Assembly (NCBI GenBank): GCA_910577495.1
Contig: CAJTML010000110.1
Span: forward strand, 1-6,847
Reading direction: 5' to 3'
DNA: 6,847 bases
Origin: an uncultured Eggerthellaceae bacterium
GTDB taxonomy: Bacteria > Actinomycetota > Coriobacteriia > Coriobacteriales > Eggerthellaceae
This document shows positions 1-6,361 of this stretch, piece by piece (position 1 is the stretch's first letter; the number at the start of each line of letters is the position of its first letter). The notes beneath the pieces are model-generated. The model was not told the origin of the DNA. It saw nothing but the letters and a program-made list of their open reading frames with translations, and searched no databases. A program made the position numbers and the translations under genes.

Positions 1-2
1 AG

Positions 3-815
3 GTTAAAGATTCAAACCGTGAGCACACGATTGCAATCTTTAACCTCACCCGTTCGCAATTAGAGGCATTCCGCCTTGACGAAACCGAAGATGGCAACCA
101 CACGGTGCATGTGCAATACACCTCTCGTCGTGACGGCGAAATCGTTGACATGCCAAGCGAAGCAGCTCAGGCTGACGCTGATACGCATGACGTAAACCTG
201 TATCGCAACTACTACGACTCAATGACCGACGAGACGATGGTTGAGATTCAAAAGGCAGACTGCAAATGCGACATCTATAACGAATACGGCACCACCTATG
301 ACCCGACCGACAGCACCAGTACGCCGGTTATTGATGAGGCCCACAAAGCCCAAACCATCTTCTATGACATCAAGGATTTCACCGACGGAAATAAGAACAC
401 CTTCCCGCTCTACATTGATACCGACTCCATGGGAGCTGTGACGCTTACTTCGTCAAACCCGGGTGTTTTGACCATCAATCCGTCGAAGGTTCCGCATCGT
501 GCAGACCGCTTTGATCCGGATAATCCGTCCGATGACTTTGGTTTCGGCACCATGGTGACCGTGCATGCCGCAGGCCGCACGACCATTACGGCAACCATTG
601 AGTCAACGGGTGCGTTCAAGGCAGGTACGTATACCTTCGACGTCTATATCTATCCCGATCCGTCAGCAAAACCGATTGTTGACGTAGTTGAGCGCGCCTA
701 TAACCTCACGCGTAACGACGGCACCATTCGCCCCTACGATACGCTGCGTTATACCGCAACCTACACCAACACCACGCCGAATTCGTCATTCCAAAATCCG
801 GTGCTGACCATATAA
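3..815 (+). CDS. N-terminal portion of a sortase-anchored surface protein, 5' partial, cut short by an in-frame stop
   Basis: The frame is open from base 3 with no start codon of its own, so the true start and signal peptide lie left of the window; the GTG at 105 is internal and has no ribosome binding site. About the first 340 bases encode an unassigned region containing a Cys-Lys-Cys pair (261-269). About 342-656 looks like a bacterial Ig-like (Big_2-type) domain, with VTLTSSNPGVLTI and a closing GRTTITATIES strand. From about 669 a DUF11-type beta-sandwich begins (DTLRYTATYTNTTP) and is cut by TAA at 813-815. After the stop the same frame continues with residues that complete this domain (VPLDTTFKSLSVVTPEGEK), so this is very probably one gene with 849-3164. 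As it stands the product would be a secreted or released fragment without a wall anchor. Function unknown; adhesion or a surface stalk is an inference from the domains. Confidence 0.8.
   Translation, partial: VKDSNREHTIAIFNLTRSQLEAFRLDETEDGNHTVHVQYTSRRDGEIVDMPSEAAQADADTHDVNLYRNYYDSMTDETMVEIQKADCKCDIYNEYGTTYDPTDSTSTPVIDEAHKAQTIFYDIKDFTDGNKNTFPLYIDTDSMGAVTLTSSNPGVLTINPSKVPHRADRFDPDNPSDDFGFGTMVTVHAAGRTTITATIESTGAFKAGTYTFDVYIYPDPSAKPIVDVVERAYNLTRNDGTIRPYDTLRYTATYTNTTPNSSFQNPVLTI
813..815 (+). other. In-frame TAA splitting the surface-protein reading frame
   Basis: The upstream frame (3-812) and the downstream frame (816-3164) are in the same phase and are separated only by this codon. Aligned with the later DUF11-type domains of the same protein (VVVRDLIPAG and VVLQDKLPVG), the stop in PVLTI-stop-VPLD sits where they have Leu or Lys. 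AAA (Lys) and TTA (Leu) are each one substitution from TAA, as are CAA and GAA. TAA also ends rapZ and yvcK at normal family lengths in this window, so it is a real stop in this organism. A nonsense mutation or a sequence error are the simplest readings. Confidence 0.85.
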
Positions 816-848
816 GTACCGCTTGACACGACCTTCAAGTCACTGTCA

Positions 849-3164
849 GTGGTAACTCCTGAAGGCGAAAAGCGTGAGCTGGTTGAAGGCGTTGACTTCA
901 CGCGTGCCAGTGTTATGAGCCGCGTGTTTGCACAGCTGCTTTCTGCAGCAGGCCCCATCCCGGCACTGCAACTGGGCACCGAAAAACTCACGGTAGAAAC
1001 CCTGCCGGCGCTGTTTGGCAATCAGTCATATCAGCTGGTGTTAGATGCAACCGTCAACCCGAATGTAGTGACCAAGACAGCCGACGAGGACGACTTCTAT
1101 AGCCAGGCGGACGCACATGGTGTCTATGGTATTGACCCGGTACACGATGCAACGTATCCGTGGGATACCCGCTTCCCCGCTGAAGGCACGCCGGTTGATG
1201 AGGCTTGGAACTTTGCTGATCCGACCTCGGTAGAGCCTGAAGACGAAAAGCAACCCAGCATTGAAGACATCATCGGCGGCGGCTTGATCACGCCTGACCC
1301 GGATGATCCGGACAACCCCGATGATCCCGACAACCCAACGAACCCTGACGATCCTGACAACCCTGACACGCCGGGTACCGACCCGCGTCCTGGTGTTGAG
1401 GTAGGCACGGTCGTTCCTGGCGGTCCGCTTGATACGGCCGAAAAGCCTGATCCAGACAATCCTGATGACCCCGACAAGCGCACGCCTTCGCCCATCAAAC
1501 CGGGTGACCGCATTGTGTCGGTTGGCGATCTGAAGGATCCCAAGACCCCCGATGAGGTAAATCAGGAGATTAAAGATCAGATCAAGAAGAAGCTTGAAGA
1601 AGACCCTGATGCAACCGAGGTTGAAATCCCGGTCGTCATTGAGCGCGAGAATCCCGACGCTGATCCGGATGATCCTACGACCAGTGTGATTCGCGAAGAA
1701 GTCATCATCACGATCCCGATTCCTGAGGGCTATGACCCAACGGATCCTGATCCCGATGACCGCAATGATCATGAGCTCATCATCATTCCGGCTGACCCGA
1801 GCGTAAATCCTGATCCCGACACTGGTGAGAAAGCTGATATCGTTTTGGATAAGTCAGCAGAAAACATCACCGAGGGCAAGGACAAGCGCGGCAATCAATC
1901 CATCACCCAAGTAGGCGACACTATTCGCTACACCATTACCGTGTCCAACACCAAGCCGGGCACCTCATGGTATGACGTGGTAGTTCGCGACCTCATCCCG
2001 GCAGGTATGTCCTACATCAAGGGCTCGGTTGTTATCACCGATGCTACGGGTGCGGTACATAAGGACTTCGACGCCGACTTTGCCGACGGTACCTCTGATG
2101 TTGCCTTCGCCATTGGAGATCTCCCCGGCGGCAAGAGCGCAACGATCACGTTCGATTGCATTGTCACGCCTGAGCTTTTGGGTGCTGAAAAGCCCGTCAA
2201 TATTGCAAGTGCAAAGGGCACCAACCCCACCGAGACCATCAAGCCGGTTGACCCGAATGACCCAGACGGTCCGGTAATCCAAGAGCGCGATCCGCTGCCT
2301 CCAGGACCGGTTGATCCGAGCGATCCGACCATCTGGCCTGATGACATCGAGACGCCCAAGACGCCCGAAACGCCGATTGATGACGTCGTGCCGGCTAACC
2401 CCAAGCACGAGCTTTTGGTAACTGACAAAGTGGCTGAAAACATTGATCCGCGCGAAGATGGCGAAGTCTATGTTGGCGATACGCTGCGCTACACCGTAAC
2501 GTTTACCAATACCGACGAGCCGTGGACCGCGTGGTATGACGTCGTCTTGCAAGACAAGCTTCCTGTCGGTATTGAGCCGCTTGCGGGTTCCATCAAGCTG
2601 ATCCGGCCTGACGGCACCCAGCTTGATTGCGCAGATGACGTCTACGACACCGAAACGCGCCAGATTGCAATCTTTGTTGGCGTTGTCTTTGGTGGCGAAA
2701 AAGCTCAGCTCATCTTCGACTCTAAGGTAACCGAAGATGCACTTGATTCAGACATCGGCAACACCGCCTACTCATACGGCACCGATCCATCTGAGACTGA
2801 CAGCACGGTACTGGGTGGCAAGCCTTCTGGTACGCCTGGTTCTCGCTACCCCAACATTGCCGCACTTGAAGAGGCTGCAACTCATAACCCCTCTTTGAAG
2901 TCCAGCTCTAATGTTGCCTATCCTGCCGATTTCAATGGCGTGGTTCGCTTTGCTGATGACAGCAGCAACAACAATGGTGCTGGCACCGATGGCACCATCA
3001 CCGGCGCCGATGACCAAACCAACGGCGAGCTTAAGATGCTCACCCGTCTTGCTAAGACTGGGGATACACTTGGCATGCTGTTTGGTGGTATTGGCATTGT
3101 GCTCCTTGGTGCAGTGCTCCTGCTGGTTGTAAGCCGCCGCCGCGCAGCGAGCAATAACCGCTAA
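849..3164 (+). CDS. C-terminal portion of a DUF11-repeat, LAKTG-anchored surface protein (probably continuous with 3-815)
   Basis: This is the downstream part of the interrupted surface protein; the frame is open from 816. GTG 849 is only the first possible start: no Shine-Dalgarno precedes it, no signal peptide follows, and it lies inside a domain. Counting from GTG 849 as residue 1, about 1-76 complete the first DUF11-type domain. Residues 149-181 are a DPDNP-rich spacer, followed by further acidic Asp/Pro-rich linkers. About 329-466 and 520-648 are two more DUF11-type (PF01345/TIGR01451-like) domains, each with a D-K first strand, GDTxRYTxTxxNT, WYDVV and a late Asn. LAKTG is at 734-738, a hydrophobic segment at about 741-761, then SRRR and a short tail. 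This is the layout of a protein covalently attached to peptidoglycan by a sortase. Rejoined, the frame visible here encodes about 1050 residues. Ligand and function are not recognisable. A strong terminator follows 23 bases after the stop codon. Confidence 0.85.
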   Translation: MVTPEGEKRELVEGVDFTRASVMSRVFAQLLSAAGPIPALQLGTEKLTVETLPALFGNQSYQLVLDATVNPNVVTKTADEDDFYSQADAHGVYGIDPVHDATYPWDTRFPAEGTPVDEAWNFADPTSVEPEDEKQPSIEDIIGGGLITPDPDDPDNPDDPDNPTNPDDPDNPDTPGTDPRPGVEVGTVVPGGPLDTAEKPDPDNPDDPDKRTPSPIKPGDRIVSVGDLKDPKTPDEVNQEIKDQIKKKLEEDPDATEVEIPVVIERENPDADPDDPTTSVIREEVIITIPIPEGYDPTDPDPDDRNDHELIIIPADPSVNPDPDTGEKADIVLDKSAENITEGKDKRGNQSITQVGDTIRYTITVSNTKPGTSWYDVVVRDLIPAGMSYIKGSVVITDATGAVHKDFDADFADGTSDVAFAIGDLPGGKSATITFDCIVTPELLGAEKPVNIASAKGTNPTETIKPVDPNDPDGPVIQERDPLPPGPVDPSDPTIWPDDIETPKTPETPIDDVVPANPKHELLVTDKVAENIDPREDGEVYVGDTLRYTVTFTNTDEPWTAWYDVVLQDKLPVGIEPLAGSIKLIRPDGTQLDCADDVYDTETRQIAIFVGVVFGGEKAQLIFDSKVTEDALDSDIGNTAYSYGTDPSETDSTVLGGKPSGTPGSRYPNIAALEEAATHNPSLKSSSNVAYPADFNGVVRFADDSSNNNGAGTDGTITGADDQTNGELKMLTRLAKTGDTLGMLFGGIGIVLLGAVLLLVVSRRRAASNNR
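1293..1391 (+). repeat. Asp-Pro-rich coding repeat (DDPDNP units), wall-spanning spacer
   Basis: The unit DDPDNP occurs at 1302-1319, 1320-1337 and 1347-1364, within a longer Asp/Pro/Asn stretch; a related DPDNPDDPD copy lies at about 1449-1475. The copies use different synonymous codons for Pro and Asp (ccg/ccc/cct, gat/gac), so the protein repeat has been kept while the DNA has drifted. Such low-complexity acidic Pro-rich stretches typically act as extended spacers that carry surface domains through the cell wall. It is coding, not an intergenic repeat. Confidence 0.75.
3048..3161 (+). other. Cell-wall sorting signal: LAKTG motif, membrane segment, Arg-rich tail
   Basis: LAKTG is encoded at 3048-3062, followed by Asp, a hydrophobic stretch of about 21 residues rich in Gly, Leu, Ile and Val, then SRRR and a short polar C-terminus. 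This three-part layout is the standard sortase substrate signal. The motif has Ala where the canonical LPXTG has Pro; LAXTG is the known substrate preference of class E sortases in high-GC Actinobacteria. No sortase gene is in the window. Confidence 0.85.
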
Positions 3165-3187
3165 ACGCTCGAGCTAACAGCCAACCC

Positions 3188-3216
3188 AAAAAGCCCACCT
3201 CTCGGTGGGCTTTTTT
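3188..3216 (+). terminator. Intrinsic terminator after the surface-protein gene, likely bidirectional
   Basis: A perfect 12-bp inverted repeat, AAAAAGCCCACC / GGTGGGCTTTTT (3188-3199 and 3204-3215), encloses the loop TCTC, and a run of six T (3211-3216) lies on the + strand. The opposite strand has a five-T run (3192-3188), so the same hairpin can also stop transcripts arriving from whiA. It lies 23 bases after the surface-protein stop codon and about 73 bases beyond the whiA stop. Confidence 0.92.
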
Positions 3217-3245
3217 GTGACAAAGGGTCACATCAAATGTCACAT
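3216..3245. repeat. TGTGAC/GTCACA palindrome plus direct repeat between convergent genes
   Basis: TGTGACAAAGGGTCACA at 3216-3232 is a 6-bp inverted repeat with a 5-base centre. GTCACAT occurs twice in direct orientation (3227-3233 and 3239-3245), 12 bases apart. It lies between the terminator and the 3' end of whiA, so it is not placed to control a start. It could be a small transcript-end hairpin, a protein-binding site, or chance. It resembles a CRP-type site but has a 7-base rather than a 6-base spacer between TGTGA and TCACA. Confidence 0.4.
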
Positions 3246-3288
3246 TGTGGAGATAGCAGGCAAAAAGCCGCGATCCGACAGCTTCTCC

Positions 3289-4227
3289 CTATGAGTTGCT
3301 GAGCGCCTCTTGTGCCATTTGCTCAATGCGTCTCACACGATGATACACCGCGGATTTCGACAGTGGCGGATTGGCGAATTCGCCCAACTCTTTAAGCGTG
3401 GCATCAGGGTGAGCTACTCGCAGGCGGATGAACTCCTGAAGCGCAGGAGGGATCTCATCCACAGCATACGAATTCAAAACAGTGCGAATAGCGAAGATTT
3501 GATCCATGGAGGCGTTTACCGCTTTTGCCTGATTAGCCATCTCGGCATTCGTTTGGCGGTTCACCTCGTTGCGAACACTCTTAATGACGCGCGCATTCTC
3601 CATAGCAAGTGCACTTTGATGGGCTCCCGTAAACGCCAGAAACTCCAGAATGGCACTGCCACTTTTCAGGTAGACCATATACGAGCTTCTCCGCTGCATC
3701 ACGCGCGCAGTAATATCTTTTCGCTCCATGAGCGAAACGAGCGCATCGGCCAGCTCCTTGCTTTCAACCGTTACTTCGAAATGAAAGTCTCCACGCGGAT
3801 CAGAGACAAACCCGCTTCCCAAAAACGCGCCGCGAAGATATGCCGCACTACAGCAATCCTTCGCCACGATATCTTCTTTGATGCCCGAGACCAGCTGACG
3901 GTTTTCGTCGAGGATACCCATGTCGCAGAGCGCCTCAAAAAGGCCAGGTTGATTCGGGATCTCAATCAGATAGTTTGGCGTTTTATGCAGCACCGATCTG
4001 CGCACCGTAAGATCGGTTTTGAGTTCGTATATCTCGTGCAGGAGTTTGATTATGAGGCGCGCAACGGACGGCACATCGGTTGCAATCTCTACGCGGTAGC
4101 GTCCCTGACCGCTTAAAAAGAGCGTGCCCTCAATGCGAACCAACGCGGCCAAAACCGCTTTTTGACAGTGCGAACAAACGGGTGGCACACGAGCAAGCTC
4201 GTCTTTTACTTCTGCCGTGAACGACAC
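3289..4227 (-). CDS. whiA: WhiA, DNA-binding regulator of sporulation/cell division
   Basis: WhiA is a conserved Gram-positive DNA-binding protein; in Streptomyces it acts with WhiB to drive sporulation septation, and in non-sporulating bacteria it affects division and chromosome segregation. The 312-residue length is typical. The N-terminus SFTAEVKDEL is the family start and supports the GTG at 4225-4227. A degenerate LAGLIDADG motif lies at about 129-140 (AYLRGAFLGSGF); it lacks the catalytic acid of homing endonucleases, as is usual for WhiA. The family NRxxN..xAN signature is at 223-232 (NRQTNAEMAN), and the C-terminal helix-turn-helix is at about 276-301 (TLKELGEFANPPLSKSAVYHR). Cys18-x-x-Cys21 is also present. 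The start overlaps the end of yvcK by 22 bases, so translation is probably coupled. It is the last gene of the operon and ends with TAG. Confidence 0.96.
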   Translation of the reverse strand: MSFTAEVKDELARVPPVCSHCQKAVLAALVRIEGTLFLSGQGRYRVEIATDVPSVARLIIKLLHEIYELKTDLTVRRSVLHKTPNYLIEIPNQPGLFEALCDMGILDENRQLVSGIKEDIVAKDCCSAAYLRGAFLGSGFVSDPRGDFHFEVTVESKELADALVSLMERKDITARVMQRRSSYMVYLKSGSAILEFLAFTGAHQSALAMENARVIKSVRNEVNRQTNAEMANQAKAVNASMDQIFAIRTVLNSYAVDEIPPALQEFIRLRVAHPDATLKELGEFANPPLSKSAVYHRVRRIEQMAQEALSNS

Positions 4228-5333
4228 AGTCTCACCACCCCCGCAAAAGCGGCGCGCAACGCTTGCGGATCATGCCAGGTCGGTCGCAGCGGATCAACCA
4301 GATCGCGCGCAATGACCACCGGCCCCGCCTCTTGAATACTGCGAACATCGTTATAGGTCACGCGCACCGGACGCACGCGCCCAGAAAGCTCCAAATCCCC
4401 CATGTTGGCCGTCGATGTTGACTCGGGGTCATCACCTGTTGCTGCATTGAACAGCCCACTTGCAAGGTTATCGGGGCGAAGCGGCACCTTCGAATGCACC
4501 AGCACATAGTCAAGCAGTCCGCGCATACCGTGATCCATAAGCGCATCCACGTGCTCCTTTGCCGTCAAACCCCAGGTCTCCCCTTGCATGTCAGCAAGCG
4601 AACAGACAAACAGCGTGGTTCCTTTTGATTGCGCAATTGCATCAACAACACCTGGTACGAGCAAGTTTGGAATAATTGAGGTAAACAACGACCCTGGCCC
4701 AAGCACAATCAAATCTGCACTGCGAATGGCCTCAAGCGCGGGCTCATAGGGCACAATCTCGGTTTTCGCATGCAATTGCACCGCGTCAAGCGCAGTTCGC
4801 GAATGGCACGCGACCGCCTGACCCTCCAGATAGCGTCCATCGCGCGTACGTGCCACAAGCGACACCCGATCAAGCGTTGAGGGATACACCTTTCCGCGCG
4901 CATGCAGTAGACGCTCACAAATCTCAATAGCTTCCGGAAACGAACCCGCCGCATCTTCAAGCGCCGAGAGCATGAGGTTGCCAAGTGTATGGTTGCGCGC
5001 GAAAGCAAACCGATACTTAAATGCTTTCGTCAGCGGATCGGTCGGGTCAGCCGCCATAGCTGCAATACATTTTCGCACGTCACCGGGAGGCGTCACGTCA
5101 GCCTCTTCGCGAAGAATACCCGTTGAGCCGCCATCGTCTGCCATGGCCACCACGGCACTGGTTTCAAAACCCATGGAAAGCAGCGTGCGAATGGACACCG
5201 GGGCACCCGTACCACCGCCAATGACCACCGCGCGCATAGACTGCACCGGCTCAATAACCGGTTCTGCGGTTTGCAGCGGCACAAATTGCGCTGTTAGTGA
5301 GGGATCGTGAGAAAAGGGAGGTTGATGAACCAT
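4206..5333 (-). CDS. yvcK: YvcK/GlmR family gluconeogenesis and cell-wall precursor regulator (CofD-like)
   Basis: YvcK (GlmR, CuvA in mycobacteria) is a CofD-fold protein needed for growth on gluconeogenic carbon and for normal peptidoglycan precursor supply; in Bacillus it binds UDP-GlcNAc and stimulates GlmS. The 375-residue protein shows the family motifs in order: AVVIGGGTG at 35-43, ADDGGSTG at 65-72, PPGDVRKC at 82-89, NHTLGNL at 114-120 and LGPGSLFTSIIPNLLV at 211-226. The region that usually reads NxMTQPGET is here CSLADMQGET (244-253). About 32 residues precede the first core strand; the ATG at 5331-5333 is supported by a good ribosome binding site 7 bases upstream, so this extension is probably real. 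The gene starts 5 bases after rapZ ends and overlaps whiA. In this context it links carbon status to wall synthesis alongside RapZ. Confidence 0.95.
   Translation of the reverse strand: MVHQPPFSHDPSLTAQFVPLQTAEPVIEPVQSMRAVVIGGGTGAPVSIRTLLSMGFETSAVVAMADDGGSTGILREEADVTPPGDVRKCIAAMAADPTDPLTKAFKYRFAFARNHTLGNLMLSALEDAAGSFPEAIEICERLLHARGKVYPSTLDRVSLVARTRDGRYLEGQAVACHSRTALDAVQLHAKTEIVPYEPALEAIRSADLIVLGPGSLFTSIIPNLLVPGVVDAIAQSKGTTLFVCSLADMQGETWGLTAKEHVDALMDHGMRGLLDYVLVHSKVPLRPDNLASGLFNAATGDDPESTSTANMGDLELSGRVRPVRVTYNDVRSIQEAGPVVIARDLVDPLRPTWHDPQALRAAFAGVVRLCRSRQK
4231..4242 (-). promoter_or_regulatory. Probable ribosome binding site of whiA inside the yvcK coding end
   Basis: On the - strand the GTG start of whiA is preceded by GGGGGTGGTGAG, then ACT. 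The GGTGAG part lies only 3 bases from the start and GGGGGTGG lies 7 bases away, so the exact pairing is uncertain. Both lie within the last codons of yvcK, consistent with coupled translation. Confidence 0.5.
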
Positions 5334-5338
5334 AGTGA

Positions 5339-6361
5339 TTACCTCTCCGTAGACTCACCGGTAGCGTTTGTCTGCGGCGAAACCCCGTCAGTAGGTTCGG
5401 ACGCCTTCGCATCCGCAATAAGACCCCCGTCTTTTCCTTCTGCAAGCTTCAAATCCCTATGAGCAATGCTCACGCGATATCCTTTTGACTTCAAATAATT
5501 TCCCGTTGCCTCGGCAAGCGCCACACTTCGATGCTGCCCACCGGTGCACCCAATACCAATAGCCAGCTGCTGTTTACCCTCAGCAACATAGCCCGGCATC
5601 ACGCAATCAAGCAGCGCATACCAACGCTTGAGAAACTCCTCGGTCTCACTGCGATAGAGCACGTAATCGCGCACTGCTTCATCAAGACCAGTTTGCGGGC
5701 GAAGGCTGGGCACATAAAACGGATTCGGCAAGAAACGCACATCCATCACCAGGTCAGCATCAATAGGAGCTCCATGCTTGAAACCGAATGAGTACACCGT
5801 AATGGATAAGCCGGTACGCTCCTCACCTGGTGCAAACAGCGCGCGAATTTCTGAGCGCAGTTGCGGCGGCAACATAGACGTGGTGTCAATCACATCGTGC
5901 GCATTTTCTTTCAAGTCGTAGAGCAGATCACGCTCACGCTCAATGCCTTGGGCAATGGAGGCACCATCCACGCAGAGCGGGTGACGTCGACGCGAAGATT
6001 TATAGCGCGAAATGAGCTTCTCTTCGTCAGCATCCAAAAACAGCAAACGATAAGCCACCCCTTGCGCTTTCAGCTTCATGAGCTCGGTTTTCAGATCGGC
6101 GAAAAAATCACGGTTGCGCGCATCACACACCACCGCAAGACGCCGGCTGCCATCAGCAAGTCCCGGAATGCCATCAAGTGCCAGCAAGTTACCGATCAAA
6201 CTTGAGGGCAGATTGTCTACGCAAAAATAGCCCAAGTCCTCAAACGTATGCATGGCCTCAGTGCGCCCCGCGCCACTCATGCCGGTAATAATCACCAGCT
6301 CAGGCATGTCCTCCAGCTGCGGATCGTGATTGGACGTTGACTCTACATGCTCTGTACTCAT
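5339..6361 (-). CDS. rapZ: RapZ family nucleotide-binding protein (YvcJ/RapZ)
   Basis: RapZ proteins bind nucleotides through a P-loop. In E. coli RapZ binds sRNA GlmZ and tunes glucosamine-6-phosphate synthase; the Gram-positive relative YvcJ binds GTP, and its role is less clear. The protein has 340 residues. The P-loop is GMSGAGRT at 27-34, with Arg33 where most families have Lys; Arg here is usual in Actinobacteria. GYFCVDNLP at 44-52 and LLFLDADEEKLISRY at 106-120 (Walker B-like region) follow. The C-terminal domain carries YSFGFKHGAP (190-199), DVRFLPNPFY (207-216) and IGIGCTGGQHRSV (268-280). About 30 residues after the conserved HRDL end form a polar, probably disordered tail. The ATG start overlaps the uvrC stop as ATGA and has a clear ribosome binding site, so the start is well fixed despite a polar 20-residue lead before the first strand. 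Confidence 0.95.
   Translation of the reverse strand: MSTEHVESTSNHDPQLEDMPELVIITGMSGAGRTEAMHTFEDLGYFCVDNLPSSLIGNLLALDGIPGLADGSRRLAVVCDARNRDFFADLKTELMKLKAQGVAYRLLFLDADEEKLISRYKSSRRRHPLCVDGASIAQGIERERDLLYDLKENAHDVIDTTSMLPPQLRSEIRALFAPGEERTGLSITVYSFGFKHGAPIDADLVMDVRFLPNPFYVPSLRPQTGLDEAVRDYVLYRSETEEFLKRWYALLDCVMPGYVAEGKQQLAIGIGCTGGQHRSVALAEATGNYLKSKGYRVSIAHRDLKLAEGKDGGLIADAKASEPTDGVSPQTNATGESTER
5341..5348 (-). promoter_or_regulatory. Ribosome binding site of yvcK
   Basis: GGAGAGGT on the - strand lies 7 bases before the ATG of yvcK and overlaps the last codons and stop of rapZ. It decides in favour of the long N-terminus of YvcK over the internal Met33 just ahead of the core domain. Confidence 0.75.

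Noticed and set aside
813..815. Programmed readthrough or recoding of TAA
   Set aside because: TAA followed by G is normally an efficient stop, no stimulatory structure is evident, and TAA ends rapZ and yvcK normally. Mutation or sequence error is simpler, though readthrough cannot be excluded by eye.
849..851. GTG 849 as the true start of an independent gene
   Set aside because: There is no ribosome binding site, no signal peptide despite a sorting signal at the end, and it lies within a domain whose first half is upstream in the same frame.
1293..1475. CRISPR-like or noncoding tandem repeat
   Set aside because: The repeat is in frame within a protein, with short units and no regular unique spacers.
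1041..1772. Long reverse-strand open frames opposite the surface-protein gene (also 1124-1543, 1965-2552, 2012-2443)
   Set aside because: They are shadows of the Asp/Pro-rich coding strand: translations are low-complexity (Gly/Ser-rich or Arg/Val/Ile-rich), match no family and lack ribosome binding sites.
3216..3232. CRP-type operator
   Set aside because: The spacer between TGTGA and TCACA is 7 rather than 6 bases, and the site lies downstream of both flanking genes.
3516..3560. Possible active homing endonuclease because of the LAGLIDADG-like fold
   Set aside because: The motif AYLRGAFLGSGF in this protein lacks the catalytic acidic residue, and the whole protein, with its C-terminal helix-turn-helix, is a standard WhiA.
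3310..4116. 268-codon + strand open frame opposite whiA
   Set aside because: It is antisense to a clear WhiA, its composition is atypical (rich in His, Arg and Ile), and no family motif is seen.
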